Below are positions 54,248 to 62,336 of a stretch of DNA of 64,000 nt, one piece after another. This DNA is from Bacteroidota bacterium (lineage in GTDB: Bacteria; Bacteroidota; Bacteroidia; Bacteroidales; Porphyromonadaceae): positions 62,001 to 126,000 of the forward strand of contig JAEWZH010000014.1 in the NCBI GenBank assembly GCA_023395395.1, in the 5' to 3' direction. Position 1 is the first letter of the stretch; each line of letters starts with the position of its first letter. The notes under the pieces are model-generated. The model saw only the letters and a program-made list of their open reading frames with translations, did not search any database and had not been told where the DNA came from. Position numbers and translations under genes: made by a program.

Positions 54248-55573
54248 ATGGCAACTACAGCTTTTCAAAAGATATATACAAAGGTAACTAAGATTACCAA
54301 AGCAACTTGCACCCTCAATGCCAAGGATGTCGGTTTCGATGAACTCGCATTGGTCAATGGCAAGCTAGCTCAGGTGGTGCGTATCTACGGTGATGAAGTG
54401 ACGCTCCAGATATTTCAGGGGACAGAGGATATTCCTACTGATGCAGAAGTAATCTTTCTTGGACACGCACCATCCCTCAAGGTTAGTGATCAACTTTCTG
54501 GTCGTTTCTTCAACGCTTACGGAAATCCTATTGACGGAGGTCCAGAGATAGAGGGAAAGAGAGTAGAGATCGGCGGACCATCAGTAAATCCGGTTCGTCG
54601 CGAGCAACCCTCCGAGCTTATCGCGACAGGTATATCAGGTATTGACCTCAATAACACACTTGTAACTGGGCAAAAGATTCCTTTCTTCGCTGATCCGGAT
54701 CAGCCCTACAACCAAGTGATGGCGACAGTGGCAATGCGTGCAGAGTCGGATAAAATTATCCTCGGAGGTATGGGGCTCACCAATGACGACTATCTATATT
54801 TCCGTAATACCTTCCAGAATGCGGGAGCACTAGACCGCATCGTTAGTTTTGTAAATACCACAGAGGATCCATCTGTAGAGCGTCTCTTAATTCCAGATAT
54901 GGCTCTAGCTGCAGCTGAGTACTTTGCTGTGGAAAAGAAGGAGAAAGTATTAGTTCTGCTCACGGATATGAGTAACTATGCCGATGCACTAGCCATTGTA
55001 TCCAATAAGATGGATCAGATTCCGTCAAAAGACTCAATGCCCGGCTCGCTCTATTCCGACTTGGCCAAGATTTATGAGAAAGCGGTGCAATTCCCTGATG
55101 GTGGTTCAATCACTATCATTGCTGTAACTACACTTTCAGGTGGAGACATTACACACGCAGTGCCTGATAATACAGGATATATCACTGAGGGACAGCTCTA
55201 TCTACGCCAAGATAGCGAGGTGGGTAAGGTGATTGTAGATCCATTCCGTTCACTCTCTCGTCTCAAGCAGCTTGTGATTGGGAAAGAGACCAGAAAGGAT
55301 CACCCACAGGTAATGAATGCAGCAGTACGTCTATATGCCGATGCAGCAAACGCTCAGACCAAACAGGAGAATGGATTTGACCTTACCAACTACGACCAGC
55401 GTGCGCTCGACTTTGCTCGTGAGTATTCCAAAGAGCTACTCGCTATTGATGTGAATCTCGATTCTACACAGATGTTGGATACTGCTTGGTTGCTCTTCGC
55501 TAAGCACTTCACTCAAGCGGAGGTAAATATCCGTCAGGAGTTTGTCGATAAATATTGGCCCTCCAATGCTTAA
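54248..55573 (+). CDS. ntpB: V-type ATPase subunit B
   Basis: Regulatory nucleotide-binding subunit, 441 residues. Typical blocks are GRFFNAYGNPIDGGPEI, PFFADPDQPYNQVMATVAMRA with a degenerate P-loop, and the long C-terminal part. It begins 18 bp after ntpA. Confidence 0.96.
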   Translation: MATTAFQKIYTKVTKITKATCTLNAKDVGFDELALVNGKLAQVVRIYGDEVTLQIFQGTEDIPTDAEVIFLGHAPSLKVSDQLSGRFFNAYGNPIDGGPEIEGKRVEIGGPSVNPVRREQPSELIATGISGIDLNNTLVTGQKIPFFADPDQPYNQVMATVAMRAESDKIILGGMGLTNDDYLYFRNTFQNAGALDRIVSFVNTTEDPSVERLLIPDMALAAAEYFAVEKKEKVLVLLTDMSNYADALAIVSNKMDQIPSKDSMPGSLYSDLAKIYEKAVQFPDGGSITIIAVTTLSGGDITHAVPDNTGYITEGQLYLRQDSEVGKVIVDPFRSLSRLKQLVIGKETRKDHPQVMNAAVRLYADAANAQTKQENGFDLTNYDQRALDFAREYSKELLAIDVNLDSTQMLDTAWLLFAKHFTQAEVNIRQEFVDKYWPSNA

Positions 55574-55583
55574 GAGATAATCG

Positions 55584-56201
55584 ATGGCAATAAAATTTCA
55601 ATATAATAAGACCTCTCTCCAACAGCAGCGCAAGCAGCTTAGGGTACGAGAAAGAGCTCTTCCTACCATCAAGAGTAAGGAGAGCGCCCTCCGGATGGAG
55701 GTAAAGCGCACCAAAGAACACGTAGAAGAGATGGAGCGACAGTTGGAGGAGAGCATGCAGAGCTACGATAGTATCGTGGCACTGTGGAACGAGTTTGATC
55801 CCTCCATTGTACGCGTCAATGACGTGCAAGTAGAGATTAAGCGTTTTGCCGGCGTGCAGATACCCGAGCTCGGGGAGATAGACTTTGAAGTGCGTCCATT
55901 CAGTCTAATGACTACACCATCATGGTATATGGATGGCACCCAACTAATTAAAAGCATGGCATCTATCGGTATAGAAGCGGAAGTCGGGCGTATCAAGCTA
56001 GATCTGCTCGACCATGCAAGGAGAAAAACCACTCAGAAGGTAAACCTATTTGAGAAGGTGCAAATCCCGGGCTATCAAGATGCCATCCGAAAGATAAAGC
56101 GTTATTTAGAGGATGAGGAATCGCTCTCTAAGGCATCTCAAAAGATTATGCGCTCTAACTTGGAAGAAAAAGCCAAAGATAAAAAGGGAGAAGAGCTATG
56201 A
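55584..56201 (+). CDS. ntpD: V-type ATPase subunit D
   Basis: Central rotor-shaft subunit, 205 residues, largely two long antiparallel helices (KTSLQQQRKQLRVRERALPT at the start; late VNLFEKVQIPGYQDAIRKI). It begins 10 bp after ntpB and overlaps ntpI by 4 bp. Confidence 0.93.
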   Translation: MAIKFQYNKTSLQQQRKQLRVRERALPTIKSKESALRMEVKRTKEHVEEMERQLEESMQSYDSIVALWNEFDPSIVRVNDVQVEIKRFAGVQIPELGEIDFEVRPFSLMTTPSWYMDGTQLIKSMASIGIEAEVGRIKLDLLDHARRKTTQKVNLFEKVQIPGYQDAIRKIKRYLEDEESLSKASQKIMRSNLEEKAKDKKGEEL

Positions 56202-58057
56202 TAGTACCAATGAAGAGATACTCTTACTTCGTCTTCGAACCAGAGTATCAGCAATTTCTCCACAAACTCCGTGATCTCGGCGTGGTTCAGGTGCGACAGT
56301 ATACCAATCCACTTAAATTGGAGGAATTTGCTCAAAATATATCGGAACAAACCGACATCAAGCATCTACAACAGAGACTCAATACGGTGCGGAATGGCAA
56401 TAAGCTAGAAGAGGGGCAATCGCCCACTTCAATTGAGCACAGTGAGCTCCCTGAAGGCGTGCTTTCGGACTACGAACTATTTACTTCAACCTATGCCGAA
56501 GTACTAAATAAAATAGCGCAGGTAGAGAGTAGACTTTCGGATGTTTACAATCAACAGAAGGAGCTAGAGGTATGGGGAGATTTTGACCTCTCTCTACTCG
56601 AGAAGCTCAAGGAGGCAGACTACTATATCCACTTCTGGTTGGTAGCTCCAGCTCAATTTAAGGAAGAGTGGGAGCAAAAATACGATGCTCAAATAATCCA
56701 CAGTGAGGGTAGATACACCTATTTCGTGACCGTCACTCGACAAGCTACTCCCCCTACCCTCGAAGGAGCCGAACTACAAAAGCTCCCATCTCAGAGTCTG
56801 AATCAGCTCAAAAATAAGGAGGAGATGCTGATGGAAAGGAAGCGATTACTCCTTGGTAGTCGCAATTATCTAGCGTATCATCCTGACATTCTCACAAAAA
56901 AAATGGTTGAGCTCCAAAATAGCTTCAACATGAGAAATGCCGACTATCAGGGGACTCGTATGTACGATGATAAACTGGTAGTGGTAGAGGGTTGGGTGCC
57001 TGAAGAACTTGCGACAAAGATGGAGCAAGACCTCATGGGTAGTGGAGTAGCATTTGCCGAGCTAGAGATCGATAAGATAGAGGATGTCCCCGTCAAGCTG
57101 AAGAATAATAGGTTTACCCGAGTATTTGAACCCCTTGTGGAGCTATTCTCGATGCCCAACTACGGAGAGCTAGACCCTACTCCCTACATCGCACCATTCT
57201 TTATGGTATTCTTCGGAATATGTTTTGGTGATTCTGGTTATGGGTTATTGGTATTGATCGTTGCGACTATCTTTAAAAAGAAAGCCAAGCCATCTGCCAA
57301 AAAGACTATTGAACTAGCACAATGGCTAGGTCTTGCAGGGCTCATAATCGGGTTCTTTAGTGGTTCATTCTTCGGTGTTGAGCTGGTGAAAGTGCCATTT
57401 CTTGCTAGTATCAGACAATACTTCATCTCATCCGAAAATATGATGGTGATTGCTCCAGTGCTAGGATTTATCCAAATTATATTTGCGAAGTATATCGGGG
57501 CGCTAAAGAGAACCAAGCAAGTAGGGTTTACCAAAGCTCTCTCATCGTATGCTTGGCCCACACTCATCATCGTATTGGCTGTGTTGGTAGGTCTACCAAT
57601 GCTCAAGATTACCTTGCCAGAGTGGCTCACTTATGTACTTTACGGCATCTCGGGTCTTTGTGTCCTCTTGGTATTCTTTTATAATACTCCAGGTAAAAAT
57701 ATCTTTGCCAACTTTGGAGCAGGACTTTGGCATACCTACAATATCGTATCAGGGCTTTTGGGTGACACGCTATCATACATTCGTCTTTTTGCTATTGGGC
57801 TTACAGGAGCCGTACTTGGTGGCGTATTTAACAACTTAGCCATGATGGCTACTTCTGGGTTACACATACTATTGGCAATACCTGTGGGGGCATTCATTCT
57901 ACTACTCGGTCATGGTATCAACTTTGGACTAACCACCATTGGCGCCCTTGTACATCCGATTCGACTCATTTACGTAGAATATTTCAACAACTCCGATTTT
58001 GAAGGAGGTGGTATCACCTATGATCCCCTCAGGAAGCTCGAAGTCGATGAAGATTGA
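56198..58057 (+). CDS. ntpI: V-type ATPase subunit I
   Basis: Membrane stator subunit, 619 residues. It has a large cytoplasmic helical N-terminal half (1-320) and a C-terminal half of about seven membrane helices, with the family blocks FFMVFFGICFGDSGYGLL, GDTLSYIRLFAIGLTGAVL (including the functional Arg) and GHGINFGLTTIGALVHPIRL. It precedes the proteolipid gene by 47 bp. Confidence 0.96.
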   Translation: MIVPMKRYSYFVFEPEYQQFLHKLRDLGVVQVRQYTNPLKLEEFAQNISEQTDIKHLQQRLNTVRNGNKLEEGQSPTSIEHSELPEGVLSDYELFTSTYAEVLNKIAQVESRLSDVYNQQKELEVWGDFDLSLLEKLKEADYYIHFWLVAPAQFKEEWEQKYDAQIIHSEGRYTYFVTVTRQATPPTLEGAELQKLPSQSLNQLKNKEEMLMERKRLLLGSRNYLAYHPDILTKKMVELQNSFNMRNADYQGTRMYDDKLVVVEGWVPEELATKMEQDLMGSGVAFAELEIDKIEDVPVKLKNNRFTRVFEPLVELFSMPNYGELDPTPYIAPFFMVFFGICFGDSGYGLLVLIVATIFKKKAKPSAKKTIELAQWLGLAGLIIGFFSGSFFGVELVKVPFLASIRQYFISSENMMVIAPVLGFIQIIFAKYIGALKRTKQVGFTKALSSYAWPTLIIVLAVLVGLPMLKITLPEWLTYVLYGISGLCVLLVFFYNTPGKNIFANFGAGLWHTYNIVSGLLGDTLSYIRLFAIGLTGAVLGGVFNNLAMMATSGLHILLAIPVGAFILLLGHGINFGLTTIGALVHPIRLIYVEYFNNSDFEGGGITYDPLRKLEVDED

Positions 58058-58104
58058 CATTAGACATAGAACAATAATTAATCACTTTAGATAAACAGAC
58101 ACTT

Positions 58105-58557
58105 ATGGAATTAAATTTGATTTTAGCATACCTGGGCGTTTTTGCAATGGTAGGCATCAGCGGTATCGGTAGTGCATTCGGACTTTTCTTCACAGGACAA
58201 GCCACGATTGGAGCGATGCGCAAAGATCCCACACAGATGGGTAAGTACATCGGTCTTTCTGCACTGCCTGCATCTCAGGGATTGTATGGCTTTATTGGCT
58301 TTTTCCTCGCAAAGGATCTTATCAATCCTGAGATGACCTTTATGACCTCCGTTGCCATCCTCATGATGGGACTTTTGGTTGGTATCGTCGGTATGGCGAG
58401 TGCTAATCGTCAAGGTCGCATCCTAGCGAATGGTATTGCAGCAACTGCAGATGGGCACAATGTACTAGCCTCAACCATGGTAATGGCAGCATTCCCAGAG
58501 CTCTATGCAATCCTCGGCCTGCTTGTATCCATACTTGTATTTAGCGGTCTAGCATAA
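58105..58557 (+). CDS. ntpK: V-type ATPase proteolipid subunit K
   Basis: Membrane rotor-ring subunit, 150 residues, two fused hairpins (four helices) with one ion-binding Glu. Leu54, Ser57, Gln58, Gln103 and Glu132 stand at a constant offset of 7 from the Na+ ligands known in Enterococcus hirae NtpK (Leu61, Thr64, Gln65, Gln110, Glu139). That suggests sodium rather than proton coupling (inference). It is the last operon gene and is followed by a terminator. No F, G or H subunit genes are present in the operon. Confidence 0.95.
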   Translation: MELNLILAYLGVFAMVGISGIGSAFGLFFTGQATIGAMRKDPTQMGKYIGLSALPASQGLYGFIGFFLAKDLINPEMTFMTSVAILMMGLLVGIVGMASANRQGRILANGIAATADGHNVLASTMVMAAFPELYAILGLLVSILVFSGLA

Positions 58558-58571
58558 TTTAGGCAATACAT

Positions 58572-58611
58572 AGTAAAGGGCAGAATCTTAGAGAAGATTC
58601 TGCCCTTTACT
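58572..58611 (+). terminator. V-ATPase operon terminator
   Basis: A perfect 18-bp stem (58572-58589 and 58594-58611) with a 4-nt loop, 15 bp after ntpK. The T-run (CCCTTTACT) is short. Confidence 0.82.
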
Positions 58612-58621
58612 ATACACCTAG

Positions 58622-58707
58622 ATCTCCTATATAGAGAACATTTCTCTCCTCTATAGAGCCGTCACTGTGGCTCTATAGAGGAGAGAAATGTTCTCTATAT
58701 AGGAGAT
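58622..58707. repeat. 39-bp perfect inverted repeat with four phased CTATAG cores
   Basis: Arms 58622-58660 and 58669-58707 are exact reverse complements with an 8-nt loop. Cores begin at 58627 (CTATATAGAG), 58649 and 58671 (CTCTATAGAG) and 58693 (CTCTATATAG), exactly 22 bp apart. It comes just after a complete terminator, so terminating ntpK is not its obvious role. It lies 136 bp before serC. Confidence 0.93.
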
Positions 58708-58842
58708 TTGTCTATGGTCTTATCGGTAGAAAAGATGTTATATGGCAAGGTTTTAGCCTTTTTCGAGGTTAATTGCCCTATATTGGGTACCTTTATCCAC
58801 AGAAAGCAAATTCAACTATAATTTATACATTTAATCAACGCT

Positions 58843-59913
58843 GTGATGATGAAAAAGCACAATTTCTATGCAGGACCTTCGATCTTAAATGACGGGGTAA
58901 TTAAAGAAGCAGCTAAGGCTGTTGAGAATTTTGCAGGTACTGGACTCTCTCTCCTCGAGGTTTCCCACAGAGGTAAAGAGTTTGTGGCTGTCATGGATGA
59001 GACTGTAGCTCTATTTAAGGAGTTGCTCGACATCCCAGAGACCCACGAGGTTGTGTTCCTTGGTGGTGGTGCCAGCCTTCAATTCTATATGGGTGCGCTC
59101 AACTTCCTCAAGACCAAGGCTGCATACCTCGACACTGGCACATGGGCAAGCAATGCTATTAAGCAGGCGAAGTATGTCGGTGAGGTAGTGGTAGTCGGTA
59201 GCTCCAAGGAGGACAACTACTCTTACATCCCAGAGTACTCCGTACCTAGTGATGTAGATTATTTCCACTACACCTCCAACAACACCATCTATGGTACTGA
59301 GATCAAGAAAGATCCAATCGTAAATGTTCCTTTGATTTGCGATATGTCTTCCGACATCTTCAGCCGTCCAGTAGATGTGTCAAAGTACGACCTCATCTAT
59401 GGTGGTGCGCAGAAAAATCTAGCTCCCGCTGGTGTTACCTTTGCTATTGTACGCAAGGACAAGCTAGAGCAGGTAGATCGTCCACTGCCAACAATGCTCA
59501 ACTACAAGACGCACGTAGACAAGGGTAGCATGTTCAATACACCTCCTGTATTCCCGGTGTTCGTAGCTCTTCAGACCCTAAAGTGGTACAAGAGTCTAGG
59601 TGGCATTCCTGCAATGCAAAAGATGAATGAGGAGAAAGCTGCAGTACTTTACGATGCTATCGACTCCTCTAAAATTTTCCGTGGTACTGCTCGTGAGCAA
59701 GATCGCTCACTCATGAATATCTGCTTCGTGATGAAAGATGAGTACAAAGAGTTGGAAAAGCCATTCCTCGATCTCGCTACAGAGCGCGGCATGATGGGTA
59801 TCAAGGGACACCGCTCAGTAGGTGGCTTCCGTGCCTCTACCTACAATGCGCTACCTATCGAGAGCGTGAGGGCACTCGTAGATGTCATGAAGGAATTTGA
59901 GAAGAATATGTAA
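58843..59913 (+). CDS. serC: Phosphoserine aminotransferase
   Basis: PLP enzyme of serine synthesis: phosphohydroxypyruvate to phosphoserine. It shows HNFYAGPSILN, EVSHRGKEF, FLGGGASLQFYMG, the PLP-lysine block YGGAQKNLAPAG, and GHRSVGGFRASTYNA. At 356 residues it is normal. Three Met codons open the frame; any could be used. It is first of serC-serA-DUF1015. Confidence 0.97.
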   Translation: MMMKKHNFYAGPSILNDGVIKEAAKAVENFAGTGLSLLEVSHRGKEFVAVMDETVALFKELLDIPETHEVVFLGGGASLQFYMGALNFLKTKAAYLDTGTWASNAIKQAKYVGEVVVVGSSKEDNYSYIPEYSVPSDVDYFHYTSNNTIYGTEIKKDPIVNVPLICDMSSDIFSRPVDVSKYDLIYGGAQKNLAPAGVTFAIVRKDKLEQVDRPLPTMLNYKTHVDKGSMFNTPPVFPVFVALQTLKWYKSLGGIPAMQKMNEEKAAVLYDAIDSSKIFRGTAREQDRSLMNICFVMKDEYKELEKPFLDLATERGMMGIKGHRSVGGFRASTYNALPIESVRALVDVMKEFEKNM

Positions 59914-59925
59914 AAACTAATGGGC

Positions 59926-59953
59926 GTGGAGCCACGGGATCCCGTGGCTCCAC
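59926..59953. terminator. 28-bp palindrome between serC and serA
   Basis: A perfect palindrome of two 14-bp arms (GTGGAGCCACGGGA and its complement), GC-rich, without a T-run. It may attenuate or protect the serC mRNA end. Confidence 0.6.
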
Positions 59954-59975
59954 ATCATTATATACTTAAGTAGAT

Positions 59976-60899
59976 ATGCAGAAAGTTTTGATCGCTACGG
60001 AGAAGCCGTTCGCTCCGATAGCAGTAGAGAAGATAAGGGGTATCATTGAGAGTAATGGTCTACAGTTGGTACTTCTGGAGAAGTATACCGAGAAAGCTCA
60101 GCTACTAGAGGCTGTAAAGGACGTTGATGCTATGATTGTTCGTAGCGACAAGGTAGATGCAGAAGTGATCGAGGCTGGCAAGAATCTCAAGATTGTAGTT
60201 CGTGCCGGTGCAGGTTATGACAACGTAGATTGCGAGGCTGCTACTAAGCACAACGTAGTGGTGATGAATACCCCAGGGCAAAATGCCAACGCAGTAGCAG
60301 AGCTTGTATTTGCAATGTTGCTTTTCCATATCCGGAAGCGTTTCACCGGGTCATCGGGTAGCGAGTTGATGGGAAAGCGTCTGGGAGTGATGAGCTATGG
60401 CAATATCGGAGAAAACACCGCTCGTATCGCCAAAGGCTTTGGTATGCAGGTGTATGCTTATAGTCGTTCTACCCCAGCAGACTACTTCGTGAAGGATGGT
60501 TTTGAATTCTTTATCAACCGTAAGGCGATGTTTGAAGTATGCGATGTCATGGTGCTTGCCATGCCCGCTGCTGCAAATACCAAGGGTATGATTAATTACG
60601 AACTTCTTAGCTCAATGCCTAAGGGAGCCATTCTAGTCAATATCGCCCGCAAAGATCTTATCAACGAAGCCGACATTCTTAGGATACTTGCAGAGCGTCC
60701 TGACATTAGCTACCTCACGGATGTAAAGCCAGATGCAGAGGCTGAGATTATCGAAAAGTTTGGCAAGCAGTACCTCTCGACAGACAAAAAGATGGGTGCC
60801 CAGACTGCTGAGGCCAATATCAATGCCGGTATGGCTGCCGCATCACAGATTGCCAGCTATCTACTTACCGGCAATGAGAAGTTTAGAGTAAATAAGTAA
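59976..60899 (+). CDS. serA: Short-form 3-phosphoglycerate dehydrogenase with Lys in place of catalytic His
   Basis: First enzyme of serine synthesis, 307 residues, without the C-terminal ASB/ACT regulatory domains of long PGDH, so probably not feedback-inhibited by serine through an ACT domain. It shows VRSDKVDAEVI, VRAGAGYDNVDCEAA, the nucleotide-binding VMSYGNIGENTARI, and the catalytic Arg in NIARKDLINE. Where the usual HIGAST has His, it reads KMGAQT: Lys272. This Lys type is known for Entamoeba PGDH and its Bacteroidota relatives. Confidence 0.93.
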   Translation: MQKVLIATEKPFAPIAVEKIRGIIESNGLQLVLLEKYTEKAQLLEAVKDVDAMIVRSDKVDAEVIEAGKNLKIVVRAGAGYDNVDCEAATKHNVVVMNTPGQNANAVAELVFAMLLFHIRKRFTGSSGSELMGKRLGVMSYGNIGENTARIAKGFGMQVYAYSRSTPADYFVKDGFEFFINRKAMFEVCDVMVLAMPAAANTKGMINYELLSSMPKGAILVNIARKDLINEADILRILAERPDISYLTDVKPDAEAEIIEKFGKQYLSTDKKMGAQTAEANINAGMAAASQIASYLLTGNEKFRVNK

Positions 60900-60910
60900 T
60901 CGCAGGTAGA

Positions 60911-60962
60911 TAGTGGATAGTGAAGAGTGGAGCTCATTGCCTCTTTTTTTCACTATTCACTA
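60911..60962. repeat. Inverted repeat between serA and DUF1015 gene
   Basis: TAGTGGATAGTGAA (60911-60924) pairs with TTCACTATTCACTA (60949-60962) with one mismatch, and a T-run lies inside the loop. A weaker CACT-rich repetition follows. It may be a partial terminator. Confidence 0.5.
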
Positions 60963-60995
60963 CTCGCTTCACACTGTTCACTATATTAGAAAGAT

Positions 60996-62249
60996 ATGAT
61001 TGTAAAGCCATTTAGGGGTATTCGCCCACCAAAGAATCTTGTAGAGAAGGTCAATTCTCGCCCATACGATGTACTTAATAGCGATGAAGCGCGCAAAGAG
61101 TCTCATGGCAATGAGATGTCGCTTTATCATATCATTCGTCCAGAAATCAACTTTCCTGTAGGCAAAGACGAGCACGACGAGGATGTATATGAGATGGCAG
61201 CTACACAGTTTGCCAACTTTCAGAAGAAAGGCTGGCTGGTAAAAGACGAGAAGCCCAACTACTACATCTACGCTCAGACAATGGATGGGCGCACACAGTA
61301 TGGCATCGTTCTTGGGGCTTATGTAGCCGATTACATGGAGGGTCGTATCAAGAAACACGAGCTCACTCGTAAAGACAAGGAGGAGGATCGGATGAAGCAC
61401 GTTCGCATCAATAACGCCAACGTAGAACCTGTATTCTTCGCTTTCGAGGACAACACTACCCTACAAGCTATCATTGACAAATACAAGGCTATCGAACCAG
61501 AATACAACTTCGTGGTAGACCTAGATGGCTTTGGTCATACCTTCTGGGTGGTCAGTGACGAGAAAGATATAGAGACCATCACCAAGGCTTTTGCAGAGAT
61601 TCCATACATGTATATCGCTGATGGCCATCATCGTTCGGCTGCTGCAGCACTTGTAGGAGATGAGAAGCGCAGAAATAATCCTAATCATACTGGTGATGAG
61701 GAGTACAACTACTTCATGGCTGTTTGTTTCCCTGCCAGTCACCTCCATATTATCGATTACAATCGTGTCGTAAAGGATCTCAATGGCAACACGCCAGAGC
61801 AGTTTATAGAAAAGCTCAGAGAAAAATTTGTCGTAGAAGAAAAAGGGACTGAGATTTACCATCCAGTTGCCCTCCACAACTTCTCGCTCTACCTAGGAGG
61901 CAAGTGGTATTCCCTCACTGCCAAGGAAGGTACCTACGACGACAATGATCCTATTGGAGTGCTTGATGTCACCATCTCCAGTGATTATATCCTCCGAGAC
62001 ATCCTCGACATCCAGGATCTTCGCACCAGCAAGCGCATTGACTTCGTTGGAGGTATCCGTGGACTTGGAGAGCTCAAGCGTCGTGTAGATAGTGGCGAGA
62101 TGGTAGCTGCTCTAGCGCTCTACCCTGTGACGATGAAGCAGCTTATCGACATCGCCGATAGTGGCAATATCATGCCTCCTAAGACTACTTGGTTTGAGCC
62201 TAAGCTCCGCTCTGGTCTCGTAATTCACTCTCTCGAAGAAGAGAAGTAG
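60996..62249 (+). CDS. DUF1015 family protein in the serine operon
   Basis: A 417-residue soluble protein of the DUF1015 family, whose biochemical role I do not know. Marks include VKPFRGIRPPKNLVEKVNSRPYDV at the start, the central MYIADGHHRSAAAAL, and FVGGIRGLGELKRRVDSG. Linkage with serC and serA in Bacteroidota suggests a role in serine metabolism. The GHHR motif resembles the nucleotide-binding motif of ParB/Srx-fold proteins, which include free-serine kinases (speculative). Confidence 0.85.
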   Translation: MIVKPFRGIRPPKNLVEKVNSRPYDVLNSDEARKESHGNEMSLYHIIRPEINFPVGKDEHDEDVYEMAATQFANFQKKGWLVKDEKPNYYIYAQTMDGRTQYGIVLGAYVADYMEGRIKKHELTRKDKEEDRMKHVRINNANVEPVFFAFEDNTTLQAIIDKYKAIEPEYNFVVDLDGFGHTFWVVSDEKDIETITKAFAEIPYMYIADGHHRSAAAALVGDEKRRNNPNHTGDEEYNYFMAVCFPASHLHIIDYNRVVKDLNGNTPEQFIEKLREKFVVEEKGTEIYHPVALHNFSLYLGGKWYSLTAKEGTYDDNDPIGVLDVTISSDYILRDILDIQDLRTSKRIDFVGGIRGLGELKRRVDSGEMVAALALYPVTMKQLIDIADSGNIMPPKTTWFEPKLRSGLVIHSLEEEK

Positions 62250-62336
62250 GTCTACAAACAATAAGGAAAGGGGTACTTCTATTCACATTTGTGAAAGAAG
62301 TGCCTGCTTTCTACATTTATAACCTTTATACTATTT

